A stretch of DNA of 18,315 nucleotides from Trachelipus rathkii (taxonomy: Eukaryota; Arthropoda; Malacostraca; Isopoda; Trachelipodidae), in the NCBI GenBank assembly GCA_015478945.1, contig JABUQX010126211.1, forward strand, positions 1 to 18,315, given 5' to 3'. The position numbers were made by a program, and so were the translations under genes. Under the pieces are notes generated by a model. That model made no database searches. It had not been told where the DNA came from and worked only from the letters and a program-made list of their open reading frames with translations. Below are positions 1-10,334 of the stretch, piece after piece (position 1 is the first letter of the stretch; the number at the start of each line of letters is the position of its first letter).

Positions 1-206
1 CGGTATGCTTCGTTCAGTTTAGATTTGGGTGTTTTAGCCGTTTTCGCATTTATCGTGAAACGCTGGGGGGTTTTCCTTTCTACTTACTTTATGCTCTTGT
101 ACTTAACTGTTCCATTTTCCGTGCATGTTAGGCACCTCTACCCCACATCTAGTGGGAAGACAAGGAAGGATTAAGAAAGAAAGAAATTAACAATAAACAA
201 ACTAAC
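1..206 (-). other. WDPCP: WDPCP intron, 5' part, running off the window
   Basis: This stretch follows the donor at 206-201 (GTTAGT on the minus strand) and belongs to the next intron. No acceptor followed by a convincing WDPCP C-terminal frame was seen before position 1, so the next exon lies outside the window. Confidence 0.65.
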
Positions 207-589
207 CTGTAGGAACTCCCTCCCGAATGATATTTCTTCCTTCTTTTTCTTCTACTTGTATCTCCTTTTCTTCCTTTTTTTCTTCCACCTCTTCTCCACC
301 AGCGCCTTCTTCTTCGGATCTGGAGCCACATGTTGAGCATGAGGAAGAACCACTCCCACTTTTGCTGTGGCCGGAGCAGGATTCTTCGTCGTCTGAGTGT
401 GATCCAACGGAAGTGGAGCTACAGGATCCACTCCAACACGAGTCTGAGCCCAGTTCCCGAGCACTCGCTAAGGCAAGACCAGCCAATTCATCATTCCCTC
501 GGGACCTCGCCACATGATGCACGTGCAAGTAGCAATCCCGATCTTTAAGGTCGATGGCTAGACGATACGACTTCTCTAAACTTCCGTTT
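207..589 (-). CDS. WDPCP: WDPCP (Fritz) exon: helical block followed by low-complexity acidic tail
   Basis: The first base completes the arginine codon split by the previous intron. This gives KLLR joined to NGSLEKSYRLAIDLKDRDCY, which aligns without gaps to the vertebrate LLRYQRFEKAFLLAVDVGARDLF segment as I remember it. Conservation continues through LHVHHVARSRGNDELAGLAL. From about residue 45 the sequence becomes rich in Ser, Cys and Gly (residues 48-91) and then in Glu and Lys (92-117), and I see no family similarity there. The acceptor is ATAATTCAG at 598-590. A second AG at 582-581 would also keep frame and would remove three residues. The donor is ACAG|GTTAGT at 207|206, leaving phase 1, and reading on would hit TAG at once. 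The C-terminus therefore lies in exons outside the window. The first half is secure; the tail rests on the open frame and the donor. Confidence 0.87.
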
Positions 590-1896
590 CTGAATTATAT
601 AAATAACGCAATTCAAAATTTTTGCTCAGTAATAATGTGACAGTAAAAGAAATATAATATTATAACTAATAATACCACTACTACTAATTATAATACCGTA
701 AATCTGGTTTTAACTGATAAACTTCATATCTCTCTTTCTCTCTTAATTTTACCTAACAGTTTCGACATATTTGTACTAATTAAAAGAAACAATTGTTACC
801 TAAGGGAGAATAAAATATTATTTCTCCTCCTTTTGCTTTGATCAATAAAGCAATGTAAATGATAATTACTTGTATTATAATAAAATGTCATCTGTCTATT
901 TTTTAACTCCAATCTCTCCCTGGATGGTTTTCATTCAAGGATTTAATGGTTCATTTCCTTTTTTTTTTTATACTCATGGTGAGGTAATAATTTTTACTAT
1001 CCTTTACTTTCTAGATTCTAGAACATCAGTTCAAAACTTGTGGTTCCGGGTCCCAGGGGGTAGGGAGGAGGAGGAGGAGAGGCTTGAACTTTTGCCGTTA
1101 AAATTGAAAACAATAATGAATAAAATAAAGCATGAAAAAAAAGGAAACGTTTAACAAATTTGTGTAAAACTTCTCTTTTCTAATGGATTTACGGTTTTTC
1201 TTTTCTTTTTCATAATATAATCTAATTTTTCATTTTCTCTGTAATTTTTTTTTTATAACTATATGAATATATTATGTCCCCTTCTTTTCAAATATTAGAA
1301 CACCCTTCGTGAGAAACTTTACATAAATACCTGATGAATTTTATGGTTTTAAATGAAGCTAATTCTTGGTGATGCGCTGGAATAAATATTTAAAAGGGTT
1401 ACATGGTACGGCAAAAGTTATGAACTTCTGCTCTAGAATATACTTAATTTCCCTTTATTTTTTGCTCTTTCAATGTCAATTCCACCTTAGCTCTACCAAA
1501 TGGCTACCTACTCTTACAATGTTTGAAAACTACTTCCATCCCCCTCCAACTCTGACTCAGAACTTTATTATACGGTATTTGAACACCTTTACTAAGCAGT
1601 TTCTATTTTCTAAGCTAAAGAAATTACCATATCAGAAGTTAGGGAAAGAAGCTACAAGTCCTACAACATCAAAATTTTAATAAGAAAAGAAATTACTATA
1701 ACTTCATAATGACTTATTTCCTATTCCAATTTTTCACACAGTACCTAAAACTCTTCCTATTTCAAGTTTGTCTTATCACTAACGACATTTTACAGGTTTA
1801 ACGAGGATGTATTACAAAATTCTAAAATAATTTAAAAACAATTCTACGGAATGCTCACTAACGAATACTATCAATCATTTAATAAAATATACATAC
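590..1896 (-). other. WDPCP: WDPCP intron, 1307 bp
   Basis: A phase-2 GT-AG intron with donor GTATGT and acceptor ATTCAG. It is AT-rich and contains several homopolymer runs, such as a T run near 959-969 and another near 1245-1253. It also has a GGA-rich tract at about 1058-1082. Chance open frames on the plus strand at 870-1154 and 1366-1680 have no recognisable protein features. I see no nested gene, transposon end or structural RNA in it. Confidence 0.85.
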
Positions 1897-2732
1897 CTAA
1901 GCAACTTAAAAAAGAACCTCCTTGTAAGAGCTCTAACAGGAGGCCCAAATTCCTCTTCCACAGAAGGACTAAACCGCACAGGAGAGAGAAGAAAGGAGGA
2001 GAGAGCAGCCTCTATTTGAGATTCTCTACGAGCGGTTAAAGGAAGCTTCAAAAGAGACCCAACCACTAGAAATAAGCACTGTAGAGCCACTGATCCTTCA
2101 GTTTCCCAACTCAAAGACACCAACAAGTTAATCGCTTCATCCCACTGATGATTCTTAACGTACTGACACACTAAAACTTCAGGGGAAAACCCTTGAACTG
2201 GGTTTTGAATTTTATTCTTGCACAAAGCGTTGCCGGATGCATGTCCTGAACACATGATACGAAGGCAGGCAATTGGACCATTATTAAAAACAAGGGAAAG
2301 TAGGGGCATGGCACTTCCGACGGTCTCCTTCTCAGAAGGAGATTTTAACGGACTTTCAGACGCCCATTTCAATTTTCGAAATGAAGGCTGGTAACAAAAA
2401 TACTCAGAGAAATCGAGAATCCTCTGTGGACTCGAGTCTTCTAATAAAAGCTGTATCCTCATCAAGGAAAGCGCCATATCAAACACCTGCATTTGCCCTC
2501 TGTCATTTACAACTGCAAGGAGTGTACCCGAAGGTAGCCAAGCAATACAAGAAGGTATGAGTCCAGCTTTTGTTACGTGAGTCATACTGCGAGATTCACA
2601 ATGCAGAGCAAGTACGCCATTATTACATGCCAATAAAAGACAGGTTTCTGAGGGGTTATAAGAATGCGCCGTTAAAGGAGCTTCCAAGGGTATTGATGTC
2701 ACACTAACGCGACGCAAAGAACCTTTCTCCAT
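1897..2732 (-). CDS. WDPCP: WDPCP (Fritz) large central exon
   Basis: This 836-bp exon encodes 278 residues plus two bases of a split codon. It opens with MEKGSLRRVSVTSIPL, where VSVTSIPL is a family hallmark. Residues 57-98 carry the best-conserved block: LIPSCIAWLPSG, then GQMQVFDMALS and IQLLLED, which corresponds to a WD-type beta-propeller blade. Residues 186-278 match the helical part of the family: VLVCQYVKNHQWDEAINLL, SWETEG, TARRESQIEAALSSF and RRFFFKLL. The acceptor is strong, with a T-rich tract followed by CCTACAG at 2739-2733. The donor is TTAG|GTATGT at 1897|1896 in phase 2. The methionine at the exon start is internal: it follows VYE of the previous exon, so it need not be an initiation site. 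The frame is intact and nothing suggests a pseudogene. Confidence 0.95.
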
Positions 2733-2864
2733 CTGTAGGATAAGATAAAAAAAATATATATCTTTTAGTTCTAAAAGCACAGACATAATCTAAAGTAATA
2801 ATTTAAAAAGAAACCGGTACCCCATAAAACAAAAACAAAGTGATAACTCATTTTAGTGACGTAC
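2733..2864 (-). other. WDPCP: WDPCP intron, 132 bp
   Basis: A short phase-0 intron with GTACGT at the donor and a long T-rich tract before CCTACAG at the acceptor. Removing it fuses VYE to MEKGSLRR, which restores the spacing of the family between the CxYE motif and VSVTSIPL. Reading through instead meets a stop three codons after the donor (VRH then TGA), so retention would truncate the protein. Confidence 0.88.
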
Positions 2865-3113
2865 CTCATAGACACAGCTGAGCACAGTAACTCCTCCCAC
2901 TTTATCGAATCCCTGCTCCACAGTAAGAATAACATTTTCATCTACCTGGCTAAAGGCGATACTAAGAGGGGACAATTCAGTTCTGCAATAACTTAAAAGT
3001 TGCAAACTCACTCCAGATAAACTATAAACAAGAAGATTCGCCCGGTCTCGATCTTTGTCCAAAGGACTCCAGGGGTATACTTCGTCTTCACCAGTTTCCC
3101 ACCACACTAGAAG
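2865..3113 (-). CDS. WDPCP: WDPCP (Fritz) internal exon, WD-like region
   Basis: This exon encodes 83 residues of WDPCP, homologous to Drosophila fritz. The family acts with INTU and FUZ in the CPLANE complex at the ciliary base and in planar cell polarity. The frame begins LLVWWETGEDEVYPWSP and continues with DRANLL at residues 23-28 and CRTELSPL in the middle. As I recall the vertebrate protein, it has the same order: a tandem-tryptophan motif, a PW-x-P motif, DRANLL, RTE-x-DPL, TVEH and a CxYE end. The acceptor is the AG at 3115-3114 after AATTTAACTGC. The donor is GAG|GTACGT at 2865|2864, so both ends are in phase 0. No stop interrupts the frame. An in-frame GTG at 3107 is not a start, because homology continues upstream of it. 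Preceding exons, which should supply roughly 200 N-terminal residues, were not found. Confidence 0.9.
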
Positions 3114-3335
3114 CTGCAGTTAAATTTTAAAATATATAAATATATATGAAGGTACAAAATTAAATAAAAAATGAAGTAATAGGATCCATGCGAAAATAAT
3201 AATATAATGATAATAATAATAATCACTTCTTGTTGTGAAAGGAAATTGAAAGTATTTTGAATATGAAATATTTATATTTATATCAAGTTACACACTCATA
3301 TAATAACTAAATATACTCAATACATACATCAATAA
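3114..3335 (-). other. WDPCP: Intron DNA upstream of the first visible WDPCP exon
   Basis: AT-rich sequence just upstream of the exon at 3113, with acceptor AG at 3115-3114 preceded by a T/A-rich tract on the minus strand. It holds an imperfect AAT microsatellite and no coding signal. The donor that pairs with this acceptor was not found anywhere to the right in the window. Confidence 0.75.
3195..3223. repeat. Imperfect (AAT)n microsatellite
   Basis: About nine AAT/TAA units with two interruptions, inside the WDPCP intron. Trinucleotide AT-rich repeats of this kind are common in animal introns. No function is implied. Confidence 0.85.
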
Positions 3336-3400
3336 TTTTTTTTTTTCTCAGCACGTCGGATCGTCAATCCAGGGATTTTCACCACTAGACTACACCAAGA
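3336..3400 (-). mobile_element. tRNA-derived SINE-like fragment with A-tail
   Basis: On the minus strand, 3392-3382 reads TAGTCTAGTGG, a perfect match to the RNA polymerase III A-box consensus TRGYNNARNGG. It is followed at 3370-3358 by GGATTGACGATCC, a degenerate match to the B-box consensus GGTTCGANTCC. Then come ACGTGCTGAG and a run of eleven A (plus-strand T run 3336-3346). A promoter-like pair followed by an A-tail is the layout of a tRNA-derived SINE. The two boxes are only 11 bases apart, against roughly 30 in a real tRNA gene, so it cannot fold as a tRNA and is probably a deleted or divergent copy. The left end is not defined, and I saw no clear target-site duplication. Confidence 0.4.
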
Positions 3401-4150
3401 AAATGTATACGACATAATAGAGACTCGTGTTAGCAAACCCACTAACAGAGACAGGGAATTACACTATAACAAAGAACGAAAGAGAGTGAAGAAAGGAGCT
3501 TAAGATGGTTTAGAAATCTTATATTAATACAAAGAATGTTTAAGATTTTCACTAAAGAGAGAATTGTAAAAATAATGACGATCACTACAAAATGAAGATG
3601 ATATCAGGACATCCACACGATCGCACATTAAGCTGAAGAGGATAGTTAGCAATAGCTTCAGGAGAAGACTTGCTATCGAGGGTTCGAGGAATGCTACAGA
3701 CAAAGAGCAATCCTACAAAGAGAGATGAAACAGAACTATGAGATAGGACAAACCTAGAGGAGCAAAAATGGGCAGGTCGAGGTTATTTAAACTCCCCGCA
3801 CATAAGAAAATATCCATGGGTAGAGATTTGATTATGACCAAAAGACTAATCGAGATGGCCAGGAACCACACTCCAGGAGGCGACTCGATCTATCCTTACA
3901 AGATGAAAATGTACCCAACTAATCCGCAAAGAGGTACGGAGTTATTAGACACATTCACGAAAGTTTTTGAGCGCCACGAGCATGCCTCCGCCACCTAAAC
4001 ATGACTAGCCAATTCAATACAGAAGTGAAATGTCCCGACGCAAAGAGATGGAGAGAAAATATGTATAGCAGATGAAATGGCGCACATAGCCGCACAGCAG
4101 GAAGAGAGAAGGTAAAGAGGAGATCAACAATCGACACCAATAAATAAATA
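3401..4150. other. Non-coding, purine-rich, homopolymer-poor sequence
   Basis: The character of the sequence changes after the SINE-like fragment. The plus strand becomes rich in A and G, and homopolymer runs of seven or more vanish. A 76-codon open frame at 3768-3998 has no recognisable motif and no splice or homology support. Nothing else is visible. Confidence 0.5.
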
Positions 4151-7100
4151 ATCTAGAGGTGCATGAATACCATGCACTGTTTAGGTCTTTTCCACCTTCG
4201 CCGTTCATAGAGCTACAAAGGTTCAACACCCTACAGGAAGGAGAACCCAACATGAAACTCAATGTTGTGGTGAGGCTGTTCCAGCGCTGCGTCACACAAA
4301 GCAGATGGCAACTGTTGCGAGAATGTGCAGAACATCGACCTAACGGTATTTTGCGGGTATTGAAGCGGTCAAGCAACGAACTGGGAGAGCACGCTTGCGC
4401 ACGACGTAATCCGAAAAGATGGTATGTATGTTGCGATAGCGTTAAGAGCACCAATCCTTTTCTCGTATAAGCCTACCGGGCGATAGGTAACTTGATCTGT
4501 TCACCAACTTCATAGACATTGTCGGATTAGTTCAGTCTGAAAAAACAGACAAATAGGGTGCAAGGGTATGGGAAACAGTGATGTCCGGAAAATCACGCGA
4601 ATCTCCGACCAAGTCTCCCTCCTTCGTCTTTTGAGACCATCTATCGGTGTAACACAGCTATCAGAGTCGCTATGGACTCTTCGCGTCGCATGCATACGAT
4701 AATGGATCAATATACCCTCGGAACAAACCACCGATGTGGACCCCTAATCCGACTTATTCAAAGACCTGGATCACACGCTGCAGAGCTGCTGCTAGGAGTG
4801 TGCTCGGAGACACCTCATCTATTGAATCAAGCGGTAGACTGGGAGTGAAATCAAGAATTGCATGATCGTAGCCTAGAGTAAAGTTCGAGGAAGCTAAGTA
4901 ATGGAATAATAACAACCCAGCAAATGGCAATAAAGAAGGGTGTGAGGACACGACTATTTAATAGGTGACAAGTGCCGACACGTTGGTAGGAACCTAAGAC
5001 CCGTGATGAACACCGAGCACAGTTGATATGCTGCTACCCTCCGCAGGGATAGGGGCATCTCACCCTTTCCGGCCTCCACACCTCCAGGACCTTCTCTCGG
5101 TCGACAGTGCGGTCGCTCCGTGCAATCTCGACTTTCGTCTGAATGGGTCTCTAAAGAAGGAGTGTAGGTAGGATCTCGGAAGGTCTGACTCACTCCCAAA
5201 CAATGGCCTTTCAACTAAATAAGTCCAGGTTTATTCCCTCGCACTCACATGAATCGTTAAAGGCGTGTGATGCAGCACGGCTTTTTCCTGTTCCGGGAGC
5301 ACTCGATTGATCATCCTCCCTTTATATATATATTATATATAGCCATTAAGGGAAGGTTACGCGTAGAGGACACCAAGAACGGCGGATTAAGCTTTGAGAG
5401 GGAGAGTATAATTATGAAGGAATAGGTACGTATTATGAGGCGCCTCATACGAGCAACAGACCCAGGAACCGCACTCTCGGCTCCAAATGGATAGGGGAGC
5501 CATAGAGACTTAACATTGGAGGAGGCAATTGTAGGCGACCCCGACGACGAGGATTTTTCCGGAAACGGACTAGTCTTTTTCGACGTGGAGAATGCAAAGC
5601 CACTGCGCAGAGAGCCTAGGAGGAAATCCCTAATCGTCGGCACCTGAAGTTTGATCAGTTCATACAAGGAAGTTTAAGCTCCAAGAGAAACTGATACAGT
5701 GTACAAGATCTTCAACATAGATGGAGCAGCGCACTGAACGTCTGGGATGGAATCTAGACAACACCATTGAAACAATAAGCGAATAGACACGCCTAGTACA
5801 CTGCCACTGCGGGCACCTATACCTTCGTACTGACAGTGAACAAATAACAGCCTCGACAAGCCGTGTGAACCAAACGGACTACTGAATCGATACGACATCC
5901 GACATCACAAGCTGTAGGAAGAGCGGAAGTTGCCTACCTAAACCCTAAGGAGTGAGAGCTCCCAAATCCATCCCAACATCCAGCGGCTATCATACGCCTT
6001 ATCTCAGAGGCTCAAAGAAGACGGCCAATAGTCATTTTGTTTGATAAAGCTAAATGACTCACGTTCAATGTCGTGATCCAACGAGGAGAAAGGATCCTGG
6101 TCGAGCTGTATGGGACGAAACACCAAATTGGTAGGCGGAAAACTAGCATGAGTTGCTACCAACGATGGGAAACACGATCGGGAAGACACGGTAACCAATT
6201 ATACTCTCCAAGATCGATTCTTACTAAACTGTTCTCTGCAAGGTCAACTGAAATAGGGAACATCTGATACACGATGTGGATCGGAGGGAGACATCTCAAA
6301 AAGATCTATGGGGAAATGGGGAGAAATATTTAGAATTTTCGTAGTATCAGACCAGGAGCGAAGATCCCCTCCACCCAATTCTATTTTTAAAGGCGAGAAA
6401 AAGACGAACGCGCCAGTGGCAGATGGATGATAGCATGTCGAAGAATTGAGACACGGTGACAACGCTCAGGGCCAGGCGCCCTCTCCCGCAAAGCTAGGGC
6501 GTCTAGGAAACTCGCCCTGTGAAATCGACGCCGGTTGCTATGGAAGGTCTGTCTTTCCCAGGCGACAACAGAAAAAATCAGGAAAAACTCACACGCAAGC
6601 GTACTAGAACTACAAGGTTAAGGATATACGGGAGAGCCGCTGGAGCAGTGATCGCGAAGAGACAACCGCAACTGTCCGCACAACCCCTAGGGAGCAGAGA
6701 TGACATTAGAAAGTTTGCGGCCGTAAACGAAATAATAGTAGGTGGAAAAGATAAAGCAGTATCGGTTAGTTACGATGAAAATTTTACTGCACCCTTTATT
6801 AATAAGGACTGAATGAACAGGCTTAGGAAAGATTAACACGGTGGTAAGCGTATGTAGAAAAAATACTGTTTACCCGCTGTAACACGGCGATTAATTCGAT
6901 CCGTGGATGTCTGGACCTCTCGTCTGAAGCCTTTATCACCAGTAATCAAAAGATTGGTGATAGGTGTGGAGTCTCTCATACAGCTTATACAACTTACGCT
7001 TTTCACTATTATTAGCCCGACACACTCCTGGTTCCACCAGGGGGTTTTTGATTTCCGGTCCCAGATGAACTGGGTATATGCTCCGTTGCCGCCTGAGGGA

Positions 7101-7570
7101 TAACTTCCTGAAAGTAAGTGAAGGCATGCCGGCGACGGGAACACGTTAGTTGCCGGAAAGATGGAAAAGTAAGTGGCCTAATGAAACGGAAGAGACCATT
7201 CCTGCTCCTGTCATTAGCGCCAGCCCGAAAAGGTGGTAGCTGGCGGACTGGGGCCGAAGGGATGGTATCACGATAGGGTAGTGGTCTCAAGAGGAAAGAC
7301 GAGACCTTTCCCACTCAAAACGATCTAAAGGCGAGATGGAACACAACGAGAAAGTCAAAACAGGAAGAAGTGCCTGTATCAACAAAACGTTCACAGGTGG
7401 CGAGGCTCCGTGTTGAGACACTCCTCAATGAAAACTCTGCAAATACTCAAACAAACCAATCGGAAATTGGGGGACGTAACAGAGTCTCTCCACAAAGAAT
7501 GGCGGAGGGTTAAAGTCACCGAGACCAACATGGGCGGTGGGAGACACGTGTGAAAAAATCGACGAAGTCC
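4151..7570. other. Non-coding block with higher GC and frequent CpG
   Basis: This block has close to balanced base composition and CpG dinucleotides throughout, unlike the AT-rich DNA on both sides. Open frames of 60-146 codons occur on both strands, for example 4159-4470 plus, 4014-4454 minus, 5311-5667 minus and 6519-6812 plus. They overlap one another, show no domain, motif or signal peptide I recognise, and fit the number expected by chance at this GC level. No repeat unit, tRNA or transposon end was recognised. Confidence 0.45.
5321..5341. repeat. Short (TA)n tract
   Basis: An alternating TA run with one slip in the middle, standing alone in otherwise balanced sequence. It is one of several similar short tracts scattered through the region. 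Confidence 0.7.
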
Positions 7571-7604
7571 TTCTTGGTTAATTACAGCTGGGCGCCAGGT
7601 ACAA

Positions 7605-7623
7605 AAAGAGAGAGATATATATA
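7605..7623. repeat. Short compound (AG)n(AT)n tract
   Basis: A few AG units run directly into about five AT units. It has the form of a compound microsatellite cut short. Confidence 0.65.
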
Positions 7624-10323
7624 CCTGAAGCTACAGAGTAAAAGCACGTGACGAGTTCACAAGAATGTAAATTATACGATGAACGACCCACGTGACTAAT
7701 GTACATACGGAGTAAGAAGAGTGGAAATATGAGGTGATAATGGTAACATAAGACTCGATGAATAGCTAAAGAGAATTTTCTAGCTTGCCCCACCTCAGTA
7801 CGACTGGTTAATCTTACATACGATTTACGTATATTATATATATAATAGTATGGAAATAATAAGGGGTCTTCCTCTTAGTACAGTGAAGGTTATGCAAAAA
7901 AGCGTCAACGGTCCTGAAGTTATGCTAATATCCATGTAAAACAATAATTACAGACCTACAAGAGGCTGAATGATTCGATCAATAATCTCTTACAGCTCTT
8001 CAGTAAATAATAAGTTCAAAAGGTAATCCTGTACGTTTACAGTTCTATATGTGATAATAGATATACGTAGGCCCATAATTAAAACTTGGGAAACTAATCA
8101 AATGGTCAGATATATATAGATCGTATCTATTGATGACAAATAAGTATTCAATCGATGTTATATGGGATGTGGGTAAGTAATATAATATAAAATATACACA
8201 AATAATATATAAGTTATCTCACTATTTTAACAAGAAAGGTTAAGGCCGACATAGTAGTATCCCTAGTGAGATCTCGATACGACAGTACCTCACACCTGAC
8301 TATTGGAACACTAACAACACTATCACCGTAGAGGGAGGAGGGAAGATACACGTCACAAGCAGGATAATGTGTAGGAACCACCCCTTGATTATTACAGTCA
8401 GAGTGATAGAGTAATCCTGGCACATAATCAGTAGATAAGGTGCTCAGCCAGTCAACACTACAAATTATCGAAACATTATCCCTACCCCTCACGACTGCAT
8501 TCCCTGCTACAGACACATCTCTTAGCAAAGCACCGGGAATGATAGGAGGAACGGTCTGTCCAAGTGAGAGCCCCTAACTAAGGACTGGGGTAAAGATGTA
8601 GAAGAAGGAATGACTAATGATATGGAATGGTTAGTCTGCAGGAAGTGAGATAGAATGAACAATACAATCGGATGACATAAGTGTATGGCGTTACCCAGCA
8701 AATGATTATAAATATAATCTCTGGAGAAAGTAGGATATATAGTCCCGTTGACTCAGAGGAGAAGCAGAAGGTCTCCGTACGAACAGGGACCTATGAAGTA
8801 CAAATAAAGGAGGGTGGAGGGGAAGATGAAGACAAGTGAAAGAGGAGAAATGAGTAACTTCACTCCGTAACACTCTAACAGCTCCACACCTAAGCTAAGC
8901 CAACTCACGACACCTCAATACTATCATACGAGAATAGCGGTGCCTAATCGTCCTATCCGAAGGAAGATCACTGCGAGCCGGGCTGAATGATGAATATCAA
9001 TACGATACACCTCTACTACGTGTAATAATCATCTACCCTCAGAGGTGTGAGATCAAAATCATAAGTGAGTCAAGTAACCTTATAAAATACTACCTATTAA
9101 TATATATACTCTATCTCATACGTGAAGTAAAGAAATAAGTACCTGAAGAATCCACATCGTTGACTGAAGTACTTCACAGACATAAAGTTTGTAAGTGATA
9201 TGCGCTTGGGTTGAATATGGCGTAAAGTGAGGGGTCGTGTTGGAGAGTCGGAGTTAAAGATATTGGTAATCCTCCGAACGATGCCATAGGTGCTTGGGGA
9301 AAACCACTTTGAGACCGTTGAGAATCCGGCCTAAAAAGACTGGTTTAGTCAAGCCTGAGCGGCAGACAGTCCAAAGTGTATAGGCAGCGCACTCAGAGAC
9401 CAGGCCTTCCCCATAATCAGTATCAAACGTATAAAACACTGGATTCTTCTAGCATTTAAATCAAAAGAAGTTCACGCAGGATACCTCGAATAATACCAGG
9501 GCGAGACGTGATCTGTCTGCCCGTAATATATAACGGTAATAATTACCCATACGACTACTATAGGTACGGTAACACTTAACATTAGCATAACAGAAATAAG
9601 AAGAGGAATCACTTATGAGGTTAGTATTATAATACAACTGCACGAGACTAATGAAAACAGAAATGCAAATGGAAGCGTATAATTATACCGGGAAGAAATA
9701 AAATACGATAGTTAAATAGTATGGATGAATGACATAATAACATCACGAAGAAAGGCATAACAATAGAATAATACGATAAATATATGACCATTCAGACTCA
9801 TCAAGAAAAGAAGCCGAGAGTAAACATGCTATAATTCGAAAATCAAGAATATAAAATCACTTCAATAATCAAATTAATGAGAGGTAAGCATGCATATATA
9901 GTACCAAAATTACACTAATAAAGATAAAGAGATAAAGAGTAGAATCAAATGAAGATAAATAGAAAGATGAATGTCGATAGGTATAGATGTCGGCGAGTAA
10001 GAACAGGATCAGATAGATGGTAACTGAAATGGAGAAAACATCAATTTCAGAGATGGAAAGTAGAATTAGAGTTGAACGAACATATTGCTTATAGATTGTG
10101 GTGGCTATTCATTTAAAAATATTCACCATAGAGATAACATAGGGTATGTAATATAATCTCGAGTAAATCCGGCACGGAAAGCCGAACGGTCGTTACCGCG
10201 GTTGATAAAGACGAACAAGCTCCGGATCATCAACGCACGTGGGAGTGGATGAAGTCTAAAACGCGCAGAGATGCAACCGCAAGAATGGACAGTGGACGTG
10301 TCTGCCTATAAGGTATGAGCAAC

Positions 10324-10334
10324 ATATATATATA
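10324..10334. repeat. Short (AT)n tract
   Basis: Eleven bases of alternating A and T, similar in length to the other isolated AT tracts in this region. Confidence 0.6.

Noticed and set aside
227..517. 96-codon plus-strand frame rich in Ser, Pro and Glu
   Set aside because: It is the antisense of the low-complexity tail of the WDPCP exon; the minus-strand frame has homology and splice sites.
870..1680. Two plus-strand frames (94 and 104 codons) in the WDPCP intron
   Set aside because: They are AT-driven compositions with no recognisable domain, and they lie inside a well-supported intron.
1851..2039. 62-codon plus-strand frame, Lys/Arg-rich
   Set aside because: It is antisense to the end of the large WDPCP exon and its donor.
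3343..3400. Functional tRNA gene on the minus strand
   Set aside because: A-box and B-box are only 11 bases apart, so no cloverleaf with an anticodon arm can form; the A-tail points to a SINE remnant.
4014..4470. Overlapping 146-codon minus and 103-codon plus frames, longest in the anonymous region
   Set aside because: No motif, domain or splice context; they overlap on opposite strands in balanced-GC sequence, where frames of this length arise by chance.
5311..5667. 118-codon minus-strand frame, considered as a WDPCP N-terminal exon
   Set aside because: It does not resemble any part of WDPCP that I can recall, and no acceptor/donor pair gives a matching join.
6519..6812. 97-codon plus-strand frame with a basic N-terminal half
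   Set aside because: The basic composition suggested a nucleic-acid-binding peptide, but there is no motif, no neighbouring exon and no homology that I recognise.
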